NCBI GenBank assembly: GCA_947000775.1
Contig: CAMQGK010000008.1
Coordinates: forward strand, 14,455,501 to 14,519,500
Source of the DNA: Pterois miles
Taxonomy: Eukaryota > Chordata > Actinopteri > Perciformes > Scorpaenidae
Length of the DNA: 64,000 nucleotides
Direction: 5' to 3'
The notes beneath the pieces were generated by a model. The model ran no database searches and was not told the origin of the DNA. It saw only the letters and a list, made by a program, of their open reading frames with translations. Position numbers and translations under genes: made by a program. Positions 24,390 through 36,858 of this stretch are shown here, piece after piece (within the stretch, counting starts at the first letter, position 1; each line of letters opens with the position of its first letter).

Positions 24390-25055
24390 GGACGTGTTTA
24401 AGCAAATTTGTTTTAACGTGACTGATTTTTTTAACACAGTGAAGATACTGACATTGCATGATATTAGAAAACCTAAGGAATCAAATGATACTAACCATGT
24501 CATGCTAGTTTGTTCAGAAAGAGGCTAAATAACACAAAGTCACACTAAGTTTTGGCGAGGAAAAACTGGGATGACCATTCTCACAGGGGTCCCTTGACCT
24601 CTATCTACCCACGAGTCTCCCCTTTACAGACAAGTCATAGTCAAGTCAGCACACTGACACACTGACAGCTGTTGTTACCTGCTGGGTTGCAGTTTGCCAT
24701 GTTGCTGATGCAACACTGTACTAAACCTGCACTGATGCACGACTGGTTTATACCTCATACATGTGTGATATATAACTATAATATATAACTCATACCTGCA
24801 ATATATAACTACCTCGTATCTGTGCAATATTCACATATTTATTACTAGGCCACCACTGTTACCTCCATACTGTAAGTTTGTATGTTTTTCTATGTACTGT
24901 GCATTTTATACTGTGTACACTTTAAGGAGCTGCCCTTTTCATCTCATGATACCTAGTATAATGACTATAAAGGCTTTCTGTTTCTATTTTCCATTTCTAT
25001 CTATGGACAATCGTGCAGTTATTTGATTAAATATTTGAAATGATTGACAGCCCTG
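24390..25055 (+). mobile_element. family E MITE, copy E2 (interrupted)
   Basis: The left part begins GTTTAAGCAAATTTGTTTTA, then GAAGATACTGACATTGCATG, TTTTGGCGAGGAAAAACTGG, CCACGAGTCTCCCCTTTACA and GCAGTTTGCCATGTTG. The E sequence resumes at about 24998 with CTATGGACAATCGTGCAG and ends GAAATGATTGACAGCCC, a good E terminus. Between them lies a retroposon tail, listed separately. Confidence 0.75.
24705..24997 (+). mobile_element. LINE 3' UTR fragment inserted in E2
   Basis: The segment is foreign to E. It ends ATAATGACTATAAAGGCTTT followed by CTGTTTCTATTTTCCATTTC, like the TGACAATAAAGGC plus TTCTAT-repeat tail of several fish LINEs. Preceding blocks (GCAATATTCACATATTTATT; TTTATACTGTGTACACTTTA) fit a LINE 3' untranslated region. 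It is 5'-truncated and has no reverse transcriptase. Confidence 0.5.
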
Positions 25056-25571
25056 TGTACAATATATTTACAGTCCCACTGAGACCTCAAAAGGCTAGGA
25101 TCACACAGCTGAGCTGGGATGATATAGGTTCACACCTCAAGGTAGGAGAGTTATTGGAAGAGAAACTAGACGACAGAGTGCATTATAATAAATCCACCGG
25201 GGAAGCGCTTGAGCACAGCCGAGGGAAGCTCGCCCCTGCACTCAATTGAAAAATGAGCGAAGTTGCATCATGTCCATTTAGAGTCCAGACCCATTTGGAT
25301 GTCCTCTGAGCTGCAGACACACAGTACCTGACTCAATATTGTAGCTCTAAAAGCAACAAACGCCAGACTGCATGTCTTTCTATTGATGTTTTACATCTCA
25401 TACTGACGCCCTAATCCATCTTTGCGCCGTAATCAATGGTGGCAGCATCTAGACTGATTTCAACACAGTGAACCGTCATAAAATGCTTTATTTATGCATG
25501 CTTTATATTTTTGTCAGTAAACCCATGTCAGGAAACTACATCATTTGAATGATGAAGTAGAAGTTGAAGTA
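25056..25571. other. gene-free stretch
   Basis: Unique sequence. The 25160-25310 part (CCACCGGGGAAGCGCTTGAG, AATTGAAAAATGAGCGAAG) is non-repetitive and could be a conserved non-coding element; untested. Confidence 0.45.
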
Positions 25572-26420
25572 GAGGTGGGAAAAAATTATATTCACATGTA
25601 TTGCTATTTTTTTTAAATATGATTTTGAAATATCTATGTGATCTATGTGAAAGTAGAAGTTATTGTTTTTACTGTTGTAGTCTGAGTAACGTGACGTCAT
25701 ATCCGTTCTGTATCCATCAACCAAAACAAACCGCAGCGAGCCGAAACGAGAAAGTAGAAAGCAGCCTACAATACGACCTGCACTCTCACATTTTAAATCC
25801 AACATGGTAAACGCTACACACAGAGTTAAGTATGGAAACACTTTGGGTTTCACACATTGCCATGAAAAGCAAAGCCAGACATCACGGCTAAAGCTGCAAG
25901 CTAACTCTGTCATGAACAGGAAATGTTATCGTATTGTGGCGACGTGCGGTCTGACTGCTGCCACTCACATTTACGTTAAATACATTCAAACAGCCGTGAT
26001 GTAGCTGACTATAAATTAGTAAAGAGAACGGAGCTGACGGGAGAGCTAGTGATGGAGCTGGTAGAAGTATACACGCATGCCTACATCTGGTTTTCAAATT
26101 AAGACGTTAACAAAGGGAACTGTATATACAAAATACATATATAGAAATAAGATTCAAAAGAAATTAATATAAATTAAAAAGAAAATATCACTAATTTGTG
26201 AGGAAAATTTGTGAGGAAAATGTTGTTATTCTTTGATCTTTTTATTTTAAAGTCCCTAGAAGTGTATGGTTCAACATTTCCCCATGATCTAGTGCTAAAA
26301 AGTTAACAAAAATCTCAATAAATCATAATATTGAATCGCAGTACTTGTAAAATCACAATACATAATGACACCGATAGCGGCACCCAAATATCATGATAGT
26401 ATTGAATCGGGAGATAGAAG
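25572..26420 (+). mobile_element. family G hAT-like element relic, G1
   Basis: The left part, AGAGGTGGGAAAAAATTATA followed by AAATATGATTTTGAAATAT, and the right part, ATATTGAATCGCAGTACTTG, ATAGCGGCACCCAAATATCA and TAGTATTGAATCGGGAG, have the form of a fish element that ends in ATCG-rich palindromic sequence. The interior has a 66-codon open frame (25804-26004, MVNATHRVKYGNTLGFTH...) that I cannot match to a transposase. Ends are too diverged for a confident inverted-repeat call. Confidence 0.4.
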
Positions 26421-27232
26421 ATATTTTTCTTCAGCAAACGCCAGTCACACTTTTCTAAATCACTTGAGCTGATGAACATGTCTTAGTCTCACTCAGTGCT
26501 GGTCCTGTTGACCAAACTGCTGTAGCTTTTTATAGACATCATGCTGCACAAGAGGTTTCATGGATCCATATCCAGAGGACCTCTGAGGTTTGAATGTCAG
26601 ATGTAGCTGTGAGGTTCAGCGTGCCTTTGGCTGTGCCGAGTGTAGCGTGGATTTACGTGTGTCGTATGTTCGGGGTTTGCATGTGTATTCCCACGGCTGA
26701 AAACATTTGCCCCGAGGCAAATCATTTGAGAGGTTTGCAGTCTTGTGCAGACGTTGTAATCACCGTGTTACAGTAGTTATTACGTAACAGTCAAAAGCAC
26801 AGTTGCACGTCAGAACAACGGTACATACTGTACAGATAGGCGAGGTAGCGTTGCTGTGTTTTCAGAGCAATCAGCAGCACAGCGGCACAGCAGAGAGCAA
26901 AAAAAAAAAAAAAACTTTAAAAAATGTCTCTTAACAGCAGGGGCATGTTTTGTTTTACACATTTAATAGTAACACAATAACACTGTTGCCATCAAGTGAT
27001 ATCTTGATCCTGTCTGTTCTGTATGGAGCCAAATAAACCCTGTTTCTTCTGTTTGGAGGCACAAAAACAGTTTCCTATTTTATAACCTGACTCAAACAGT
27101 CTATGGTTGCTAATCTGGAAGTGGCAGTCACATGTGCAATCAAGTTTTTATTGTAGTTATAAACCAGGTTACAGAAGCAATGTAGATGCAGCACTCCAAC
27201 GTATGCCATTGGGAATATTGATGTGTATGCAT
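26421..27232. other. gene-free stretch with A16 run
   Basis: Unique sequence. An A16 run at about 26900-26915 could be a decayed retroposon tail, but nothing recognisable precedes it. Confidence 0.5.
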
Positions 27233-27766
27233 TAGGGCTGTCAAAGTTAGCATGATAATAATGTGTTAATGCAAATTGTTTTAACACTACTAATTTCTTT
27301 ACACTGCTAATTTCTTTACTGCATTAATGCATTTAGCAAGGAAGAACTGACATGGCCATTTTCAAAGGAGTCGCTTGACCTCAAGATATGTGAATGTAAA
27401 TGGGTGGCTTGGGTACCCACGAGTCTCCCCTTCACAGCCACTTTATGATAATCACATGGGGGCTACAGTTTGCCATGTTATGATTTCAGCATATTTTTTA
27501 TCTTAAATGCAGAGTTTCTGGATAATATTTGTCATTGTCTTGTGTTGTTAATTGATTTCGAGTAAGAAATATATACATACATTTGCATAAAGCAGCATAT
27601 TTTCCCACTCCCTTGTTAACAAATATTATCCTATATACATAAGTTACAAAATACTTGACAAATCTCCCTTTAAAGTACATTTAGAAAATGTATAATTAAT
27701 TTGTGATTAATCATGATTAACTATGGAAAATCATATGATTAATTGCAATTAAATATTTGCATGTAC
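27233..27766 (+). mobile_element. family E MITE, copy E3
   Basis: Starts with the intact terminus TTAGGGCTGTCAAAGTTAGC. It continues TGTGTTAATGCAAATTGTTT, CATGGCCATTTTCAAAGGAG, TACCCACGAGTCTCCCCTTC, TTTGCCATGTTATGATTTC, TTGACAAATCTCCCTTTAAA and GATTAATTGCAATTAAATAT. The right terminus is lost after TTAAATATTT. It has an internal deletion before ACTGACATGGCC. Non-coding. Confidence 0.8.
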
Positions 27767-28131
27767 ATTATGTAACATTTGTGTGCGTCTGTAAAACAAA
27801 CAAGGGTGTAAATGAGTAATGTCTTAGTTGATTTCATTGTTTTTAAAGGTTCATAGTTGTGAGAGAGCATCAGTACAGAATGTACATCAATATGCGATCC
27901 ATCGCGTTGCATAACACCAAGACTACAGGGCTGCCTCTTACAGTGCATGTGTGTTTTTCCAGCCTATATGTGTGTGTGTGGGTGTGTAAAATAACTATCA
28001 TAGTATGTGTTTAGTCACGTGGGCCTGACCAGCATCCTGCTTTCATGCTGTGACAATGTTTGTATTGATCGCAGTCTTGGGTCGCTCATATTGTCTCCAG
28101 CTGAATCTGTTTTTTTCTTTTTTCTAAACCA
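27767..28131. other. gene-free spacer
   Basis: Unique sequence with a short GT run at about 27970-27985. The candidate target duplication of the following foldback, AAACC, is at 28126-28130. Confidence 0.5.
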
Positions 28132-28813
28132 TATGGAGGACCACAGGAGTCACGGAAATGGTCATAAAGCATTTAATTTATTGAAAACTAACTGTACAAT
28201 AAAAATAGGAATTAATAAATGTGTTCACAAATGAATATTTTACTCTATGAATAAATGAACAAAATTACAAAGTAATTCATTATTTCACATTTTAAAGGGC
28301 AATAAACACCATTAAACAGCCAATAAGTATTGCAAGACTTTAATGAGTTTCTGACTAAAATTTAAAAATCAATTTGAAAATGCAGTTTAAAAATAGGAAT
28401 AAATAACCGGATTCGCATGTTGAATTAAGACACCAGGTTTTAATCAGGCACTTAAAAGAGCAACTTCTTTTCCCATTTGTATTTCCCTGCTTCTTTTGCT
28501 AAACCCATTAGCTTTACATTTTGCGAAGTCATTTAGCTTCTCCATTTAGCCTCCGCATTTACTTATGCTAAGTTAATCCCTTTTTAATTTGAACTATTCA
28601 TTGATGGATTAAAATTTCATTTGTAAATTCTTTTTATAAGTCTTCTTTTTATTGCCGTTTAAAATGTCCGATAATTAATTACTCTGTGATTTCGTCCTTT
28701 TACTCATAGATTAATAAATAGATTTGTAAACTTTTATTAATGCCTGTTTTTATTGTACAGTTAATTAATTAAATTCTTTGCTATTATTTACATGACACGT
28801 GTGGTCCTCCATA
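28132..28813. mobile_element. 682-bp foldback element with long inverted repeats
   Basis: Left end TATGGAGGACCACAGGAGTC, right end reverse-complemented TATGGAGGACCACACGTGTC. The inversion continues inward with gaps: AACTGTACAATAAAAATAGG (left) against AACTGTACAATAAAAACAGG (right, inverted); ATTTTACTCTATGAATAAAT against ATTTATTAATCTATGAGTAA; CATTTTAAAGGGCAATAAA against CATTTTAAACGGCAATAAA. Arms are about 170-200 bases. AAACC flanks both sides (28126-28130 and 28814-28818), a possible 5-bp target duplication. No coding frame; the superfamily is undetermined. Confidence 0.75.
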
Positions 28814-31602
28814 AAACCCGGCATCTTTCAAAGTGGGATTTGTTGTTTTCCTGTGTATGTAAACAGTTTTATTTTCATGTGGAGCACGAAGCCCTGCTGA
28901 AAGGAGATAACAGGAAATAGACAGGTGTCTTCTATACAAACTCAACTGAGCTTTAATGGTAGTCCAAAGGTGGGATGGCATGTATGTTTTTTGTTTTATT
29001 AAAACTATTTTATTGTTTTATTTTTACCAGTACCTGAAGCACAGATAATTTACGCTAATTACGTTAATTAGAGGGTGAGTCAGTTTGTTTAGTGGCAGCT
29101 AGTTGTATAAATCACAGGTGGAGCGAAGTATCACTATAAAATAGTGCTGTGAGGGAGGGTGGTGATTACAGTTGAAGGATTGTGTGAAACGGCAGCACTG
29201 TGCTCGCTATGCTTGTGCTGCTTTGCGAGGGACTTCTAACTGAACTAAAATACTGTTTGCAATGCATACTGTGTGTTAATATGTGCTTTTCTTGTCATGC
29301 TCATACTTTGTGTGTTCATGTATTTTCAATTATGGCTCGATTCGATTATAATGGTGAACAATTGGTTCTTTGAAACACATGCACAGAGATTCCTGAGCCA
29401 GACATTTGGCCAGTGAGCTGAAATTTTAGTGCCATCTGTTGTGGGCTAATAAACCAGTTAACTGTAGTACCGGCAGTAAGGCTAATCAGATGGAGGCATA
29501 AAAAAAATAAATAAAAAAAGGGCCATGTACTTCTGTAAGTCAGGTCAAGGAACATGATTCATGAAAAGTTTCTTCATTTCACATGGTTACTGGACCTTTA
29601 GCAGTTTTTGCTTATTCTTCTACACTTTTCTGTTCGACATGGTGCTGACACAGTGACTGGATTCATCATTTAGTTCACAGAAAATGATCAGGAGTAATTT
29701 AATTTACATGTGACGATTGTGTGTTTTATATTATCAACGTTAATTATTATTGTAGAGATGATTTATGGAAATAGTTTCAGGTTGAGTTCCCATGACTTAG
29801 TCCTAATTTTTAACTAATACTATTACAAAATTTTATTGATGCTTTTTCTACATGTATCATGATATTGATCTTATTATCTTCAGGTGTAACCGTGTGGGGA
29901 GATCATGCGTTCGGTCGAGTGTGTGCATGTGTCCACAGCTAATCTCGCATACTCCTGGACATCTTGTGGTTGCGGTGATTCACACTTTTTGAAACACCTG
30001 TTTAGGACTACGGGCTGCAAGTAGCAAAAGGCATTCCCACCAAAAGACAAGTCATGTCTAGTCTGTTACAGTCCACATTTTGGACTTTGTCATGGCCCAG
30101 AAACTGGCTGCATAAAAAAGTTTGGTCTCATTTCGAACCGGCGCACCTGCAGATTAACTCCATACCTGATATGTTATGATCCACTAAATTAAGACACAAT
30201 ACGAAATGAATAAATCCCTGTTATTGTTATGTTCATTGCCACTTTGACTCCAAGGGAGCTGGCACGGACAATTTAGTGAGATTCAACTCTTATTTTGGAA
30301 GGGAGATGGAGGCACACCTGGCAGACATCTGCACTCTACTCAGTTTACTTTTTTTAGTTGTATATATGATTTTATGTATAATTACGATAATGATTTATAG
30401 GTACTGCAAAATATCCTGAATTTTGTGATAATGCTTTCATTCCCAGGCCCATTCACGGATCACTAAACTGTACCTTATTGTTAAAGGTCAATGTAAAATA
30501 TGTAATAACTGACTGCATTTAACATTGCAGCCTGCTGTCACTCTGAATTAGAGTGTTACTGATTTCTACCTTTTTGTCTGGTTCCTACCGTTTTCGTCTG
30601 TCTCTATTTCCCTCGTCTTCCCCTCTCTGTTTCTGTATCTTTCTCTTGTTTCCTCTCCTCTGCTTTGGATCAATGGCTACCACCAGCCAAACCCATCTTA
30701 TTGATATTTCTGTGCTCTCAGAGTAACAGAACACTGGTCAGAAAATAGTCGTCCTCCCAACTCAGCCTGGGATTATAAATAGAGTTGTCAGCTCGAGACG
30801 TCACACAGCTATTACAGTTACAGTGTCATGTTTCACACTTGCATTATTACGATCAGTAAATTGCCTGTCACAGTTACTTGAGTTCTTCCAGCTTATTTAA
30901 AGATAAGCACTTTTTCAGTTCTCCAGGGCTATTTGGACTAATGGATATTGAGCATGTTAATATTTTTCTGCTCATTTCAATGCGTTTACATGATGCAGTG
31001 TCAGCCTTTTATGGTAATGAGAATGAGGGAGGTCCAGAAGGGTTGGGGACTTTAAAACAAATAAGCCTCTGAACTGACTGGATGAAAGCACCCTCTCTTT
31101 TTTTGCCTTTTTCCTCTATATAAAACCACTTTCCTCAAGTTTGTTGTTTGGCACTGTCGTAATGCTGTCCTCAAAGCAGGTCAGCACAAATACATTTCAG
31201 TCTGTCACTCAATCAGCCACATTTTTCTTGGACACATGGACCAAACTGAGGCAAAGACGCAGTCCTGGGTGGCTGTTTTACAGATGTTGACGGCTGTATT
31301 GTTGGACTGCAGGTAGAGAAGAGTGGCAGGTATTCTGTGATGAACAGCTGATGTACCGGATGAGGTGACACTGACAGGATGACTGTCAACCACACACCTC
31401 AGACTGACAGCAGGGCTTCACCGACAACTTTTAACATCATTTTACGATTAAGCCATGTGGGATAATTGATATTATTATATATAGATATATATTATTGTAT
31501 GCAGAAAATTCGAAATATGCATCTCAATTGTTTTTTTGGGTTTTTTTGCCACAGTTTGTGATACATGTCCTCATGCCCATTTAGTGCGTTTAGCTGAAAA
31601 AC
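28814..31602. other. long gene-free unique stretch
   Basis: No recognised transposon or gene over 2.8 kb, which is unusual for this window. There is a pyrimidine-rich patch at about 30590-30660. Small open frames (62-69 codons) have no family signature. Confidence 0.55.
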
Positions 31603-32369
31603 CAACACAATCTCACAGCAGTTTGTGAGATAGTCATGAATTTTAATGTTTGATACGTATACAGAAATGTGAATTTCCTGTTTATTCTCAGCACGACTTT
31701 CAACAACATATTTTTCATGCGTTTACCTCTTACGAACACCCAACAACACACCGCTTGTCATTTTCCGCTCTAGTCTTTTAAAAATAAAATGACTTAGGTT
31801 TAGGAGTAGATTTTTTTTAATTTATGAATTTATATGATATTTGACAATACATGTAGGCCTTGTTACACTTAAAGTACAACTGATGCAACGCATATGGGAC
31901 TTCTAGCTGCCGCTAATTGGCAGACCTTGTCCCTGGTTAGGATTTTAAGAAAAAAAAATATCAACTTGGTTAGACTTAGGCAATAAAACAACTTTGTTAA
32001 GTTTATGAAAAGACTCCAGTTTGGGTTCAGATAACACTGGAATTTGTGTAACTTAAGTATGGAAGTTATGTAACAAAAAATATATAGTTTTAGGAAAAGA
32101 TCATGGTTTGGATTCAAATAACTTAAATACAGAAGTTAAGGGACAAATAAATCAACTTTGATTCACATCGGGCACCAATACCAACCCCTGGGTGACAGTG
32201 TGGAGTTTTTAGACCCACCCATATGTCGAACTTCTCCCTGTGCAGCATTCGCCGGATTACATAAGAATTGATTTCGTGCTAACCATCACAAAAAAAGTGA
32301 AATTCTCGTCTATGTGAACACAAATCAGGACATAAACTGTTGTGACTACTTCATGAACTGCTCTGTGAA
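31603..32369 (+). mobile_element. family B element, copy B1
   Basis: The left end CAACACAATCTCACAGCAGT, then ACGACTTTCAACAACATATT, is mirrored at the right (AAAAAAAGTGAAATTCTCGT, TGTGACTACTTCATGAACTG). The interior has decayed minisatellite units (GACTTAGGTTTAGGAGTAGA; TTAGACTTAGGCAATAAAAC) and the core TTCACATCGGGCACCAATAC, then CCCCTGGGTGACAGTGTGG. Length is about 767 bp. The 82-codon antisense frame across it is a by-product of the repeat. Confidence 0.65.
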
Positions 32370-34138
32370 GAACATTTGTGCAAATCTTGCATCAGTAATT
32401 CTGTTTTGTAGTAGTTGAACATCAGTCAAGTTGAAAGCATTTTCATCCATTTGCTCCTCAACCTCTGAAAAATTTCTCATTTTCTTTCGTTCTTTCGTGC
32501 TAAAAGGATAAATTCATGTCATTACACCGTCAAAGCTCATTTATGTGCACAAAAAGTCACCATTTTGGTGTTTAGAATACTGTGTTCAGTGCATTAAATG
32601 TTGTCACCTTGAGCTTTATAATCCAAGGCATCAACTTTGCTGCCAACCACTGCAAAGAGACACACTCCCTCTCCTCTTTTTTCCCTTTCACAGTCCCATT
32701 CGTTAAATGCTTATTTTTGAGCACAGAAATGGTTCCCAATTGATTTGGCTCTTTGTCCCCGCTGCTTGCTCTGGTACACTCCTCTCCGCCTCTGCGATTA
32801 TGCCTTCCAGTGGTGAGCTGAGGCCGTTTATTTTGGATGGTGAATGGATCGCAGTCTGCCAAAACACGATTGGTGAGGCCAAGTTTCCGAATGGCCGGTT
32901 ACCTTTTGAAAAGCCCTGTAAAATAGGACGCGGGCCATAAGTCGCACTTCTTGAGGTAACCTTCAGTAAATCTTCCATGTCTGTAATTAGTGTCCTTTCA
33001 ATGATTTTTCTATGGCAGGCGTGAAGACACACTGGAGTAGTTGTGCTTCCCATTGATTATATGACAATAATGATTACATCGTCAAGTTTCTGGGAGTTTG
33101 ACCAACATCCGGTTAGACATCTTTTGTGTCCTGTGATGATGAAATAAATCTTATTTCAGTATGCTATTTCAGAAGATTAATCTTGGTCATTTTATAATAG
33201 TTTCACTTGTGGTGGTGATGTCGTATTTCATCCTGTCAAGGTATAAAGGCAAGCTCTTTGTGTCACAAGGGAAAACTCAGCTCAGGCAGTAACTGCTGCT
33301 TCCACCCCGGCTGTACATTGAAAAATATCCTCTAGAGGAGATTATTCACATATTTGCATTTTGCTTACGACAAAGCACTTTCAGGTAGCCATGGTAAAGC
33401 ATTGCCTGGGAACTCCATTAAGCATTCAGTGGCCTGTCATAGTAGAACAGGCTTATGGGTTTCAACCTTACCCTTGTTCCCTTGTCACTGATATGCACAT
33501 ATACAAATTACAAGGCGTGTGCTACACTCACAGGGGCCCACCTCAATCTCCTTCCCCCACGGCTTCATTTAATGACTTCATCACTCATCAGCAAGATTTT
33601 TTTTCTACCATTCAGACAGTTCTGGCCGGTGACCTGCCTGGGATCGGTTTGACTTGCCTGGGCAGACAGTGAATCATGCAAAGGGTCTTGGGAGCACTGG
33701 AGATCCAAAGCTCTATGATTATCCCTTTCACTCAGGCTGGATGTAGGCTGAGCTGGCTGGACTAAAAGCCCAGATCAGTGCCTCTACAAATGGGACCCTA
33801 AGCCCCAGGGCTGCTAACCCTTCTTTATTCAAGCTGGCTTACTGGCTTGGTATGTGGTGGTGCAGACACATGAGGTCAGTTGGTCTCTGCCTCTCTTTCT
33901 CTGTCTGACCCCATTTTTCACTTCCCAGTAATGGGATACCCAAAAGTTATTCTTTGTTTTATTCGATTCTGAAGCTGGTTTGTGGAGGATGGACGGTGCA
34001 TAAAGGCCTGTAAAACCACAACTGACCATACACAGTCCAGTTATATACTAGCTTTCTACTTAGCCTGGTTACTGACTAGTCTTCTGTGCCACAGTTCTTG
34101 TCACTGCCAACTCCCCCTATTGATGTATGTGTTGCTAT
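32370..34138. other. gene-free stretch
   Basis: Unique. The 32810-32960 part (GTTTATTTTGGATGGTGAAT, CGAATGGCCGGTTACCTTTT) is GC-balanced and open in several frames (77 codons plus, 116 codons minus at 32703-33053). I see no splice-flanked exon or known domain, so it is listed only as a possible conserved element. Confidence 0.45.
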
Positions 34139-34945
34139 CAGGGCTGAGCTATATGGATAAAATCAAATTTTACGATATTTTTTTTTTTGCCAAAAACCTC
34201 TATTGATATTGCGACGATATTGTAGGGTTGACTGTTGGTGCTTTCACAAAATATCTGCTGGGGCTGGTAATCGATTAAAATATAATATATATAATATCGC
34301 AATTAACCGCAAATTAATCACACATATTTTTATCTGTTCAAAATGCACCTTATAGGGAGATTTGTCAGGTATTTAATACTCCAAATATTGTCCAGAAACC
34401 CTCACAAGTACTGCATTAAGCATAAAAAATATGCTTAAATCATAACATGACAGACTGTGGTTGGTCATAGAACCCATTTCATATTGAGGTTAGAGGTCAA
34501 GCGACCCCTTTGAAAATGGCCACGACAGCTTTTCCTCGCCAAAATAGCGCAAGTTTGGATTATCCTTCGCAACAAGCTTGCGTTTTCTAGTTTGATATGA
34601 TGCCAGCATCTTCTCTCGAACTTTAAAACTCTGAAAGATTGATTGCATTAATGCGTTAAAGAAATTAGAGGTGCTAAAACAAAGGCACTACTATTGCGTT
34701 AACTGTGACAGCTCAAATAGTTTTTGATGAATATTCATCAGTAATGTGGATGACTAAGTGGGTAAAGGGTAATAATAGAATAGCTAGAACAGTCTGGTGA
34801 GTCTAGGAAATCACATCACTGTAATGCAGCCTTTAAAACCAGGAAAAGACAACGTTTAAAACACTTTTATGCTATCCAAAATCTAAGATGACATCTAGTC
34901 TCATATCACGATATTGCTATGATGTCGATTTATTGCCCAGCCCTA
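34139..34945 (+). mobile_element. family F hAT-type MITE with nested E
   Basis: The left end CAGGGCTGAGCTATATGGAT is inverted at the right end ATTTATTGCCCAGCCCTA. Flanking GTTGCTAT (34131-34138) and GTTGCTAC (34946-34953) form an 8-bp target duplication with one mismatch, the hAT hallmark. Interior blocks TATTGCGACGATATTGTAGG, TAATGTGGATGACTAAGTGG and AACCAGGAAAAGACAACG are those of a common teleost element. Without the nested E copy the element is about 350 bp. Non-coding. Confidence 0.85.
34259..34714 (-). mobile_element. family E MITE, copy E4, inside F
   Basis: Read on the minus strand it runs from a degraded GAGCTGTCACAG end through GTGCTAAAACAAAGG-region complement, GGCGAGGAAAAGCTGTCGTG, TTTCAAAGGGGTCGCTTGAC, GAGGGTTTCTGGACAATATT and TGACAAATCTCCCTATAAGG to TTTTAATCGATTACCAGCCC. 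It splits F exactly between CTTTCACAAAATATCTGCTG and AATAGTTTTTGATGAATATT, so E4 is younger than F. Confidence 0.8.
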
Positions 34946-36858
34946 GTTGCTACTGTAAATTACCCATCTAATGGCATACTCAATGACCATCTTTTGCATC
35001 TGATAATATCAGAGATGACTTGGGGGTATAGAAAGGAAGGGAGAATTTCCAATATGGTAATTGAGAGTAAAGCTTCAATCCCCCTCTGCCTGTCAGAGCT
35101 TCCCCTTGAGAAACTTGCCTGAAGTTAACTGGGGCACTTGTGAAATGACTCCTATATGGTTGTGAGGGGATAAAGGGAATTGCTACTGTACATACTACCT
35201 CCCCGCGGACTCAAATGAGCAGAGTCTACCCTTTTTTTTTATGACAGCTTTTCAACACCATAAATCTCTGATGTAAGCCCAGAAGAGGCTACAGGGTCTC
35301 GGATGGCAGTAAGGCATTGAGTGCCATTCACCGCCTTTTTAAAGCTGCAGCTTTTCGCCGGGTGTACAATAGTTTACTCTGATGGCACTAGAGTAAAAAG
35401 CTGAATGAGGAGTCATCTCTTGGAGCTTTAGGCATCCTTCTGAAAAATCTCCTGCCGCATCCCTCATTTTTTTTTCCCCATCTCATGCCATTTGTGTGCC
35501 CCGGTATGCGCTGCGACGCATTTGGTCACCTAGAGATTCCTGGCTCTCTTCGGTCCTTGCCTCAATCTCAGAGAAGTTGCGATAATTCAGAGCAGGACAT
35601 GGGACTTTGTGCCTCCCAAATTGTCACACCTTGTGGCTGTGATGGCTGCGGGCTAGATTTACAGCCACAGGGGTGGTTTTGGTTTCCCGAGAGCTACCGC
35701 AGTCACCAGCCATACTCCTGGACGTTTATAGGGGCGTTGACGTTGTGCTTTGCTGCAATAAGCTGTCTCTGCAACATACATGGTGTATAAGTCGGTATCT
35801 TATTCCTTTGCCTCATTTATGTGTGCAAATATACACACATGGTAGTGAACACCCACCAACCGTGTACTGGTTGCAAGCTATAAGCTCTGTATTCTTAGCA
35901 TCATCTAATTGCTCTGCCTATCCTGTAATATCCTTCCAGCGCTGTGTTTGCTTTCCAATGATTCCTATCCCCTACTGTGCCCCCCTCTGTAGTCATTCTC
36001 GGCTAAATAATGAATTTGTTTGAAGCCAGTCTCTCTCCCCTGGCTAACCGCAAGCTACAACCACTTTAATGTGCTTCCCTTTAATGTGTTCTTGCTCTTC
36101 TCAGCAATCTGTGACCCTTGGAGATAATTGTGAAGCCATTATGTGGAATCATTGTCATTATGCAGGCTGTCACGGCATGATTGTTGTACCTTGTGCATTT
36201 TTACAGTATCGACCAGGGTCATTGCTTAGGTTAGAGATGTTGTGATTTAGCTGAATGTGCCACGAATTAAAGTTAAACATTATGTCTTGTTATGCTAGGT
36301 CCTCAAAACGCTGTATAATGATGCGCCTGTAGAATTAAGTGTATAACCACTTGAACCTGGATAGTTCAAATATTGTATCATACATCTTATTATCTTGTTT
36401 TTCATAAAAAATACGCTATATGGTTTCAGCTATACTGCCATGTTTTAATTTTTCTGTGGTGTGGATGCAGCATGTGCCCACACAACTCCAGTATCAGCAT
36501 TCATTGTACTGCATGTCACATCTTTAAAAATAAACCTCCAAACTTACCATTGGATTTTCTGGTAGATGCAGTTTGTACGGTGTATTATCCTCTAAACAGT
36601 TCATCCTCTATGGTAAAATTTAATGTTGCATCCCCACAACATTACCATAAATGCTAAAAATTACTATCTGGGTCAACTCATTTTCTTCAATATCAGTTTA
36701 CTGTTTGTCTTCAGCATAAAAGACAATAGTGTGCTAAATTGTTCAGATTGATGTTTTGATGAGCCAGCTCACCACAGGCAATTACATATTGAATGATTCT
36801 TGAAAATATAAGGGCAACATTCAATGCCAGCATGATTTAAGTGATTATACCTTCATAT
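34946..36858. other. gene-free stretch
   Basis: Unique. The 35265-35470 segment is complex, non-repetitive and GC-balanced and is a candidate conserved element. The overlapping 94-116 codon plus frames at 35485-36023 have no recognisable domain. Confidence 0.5.
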
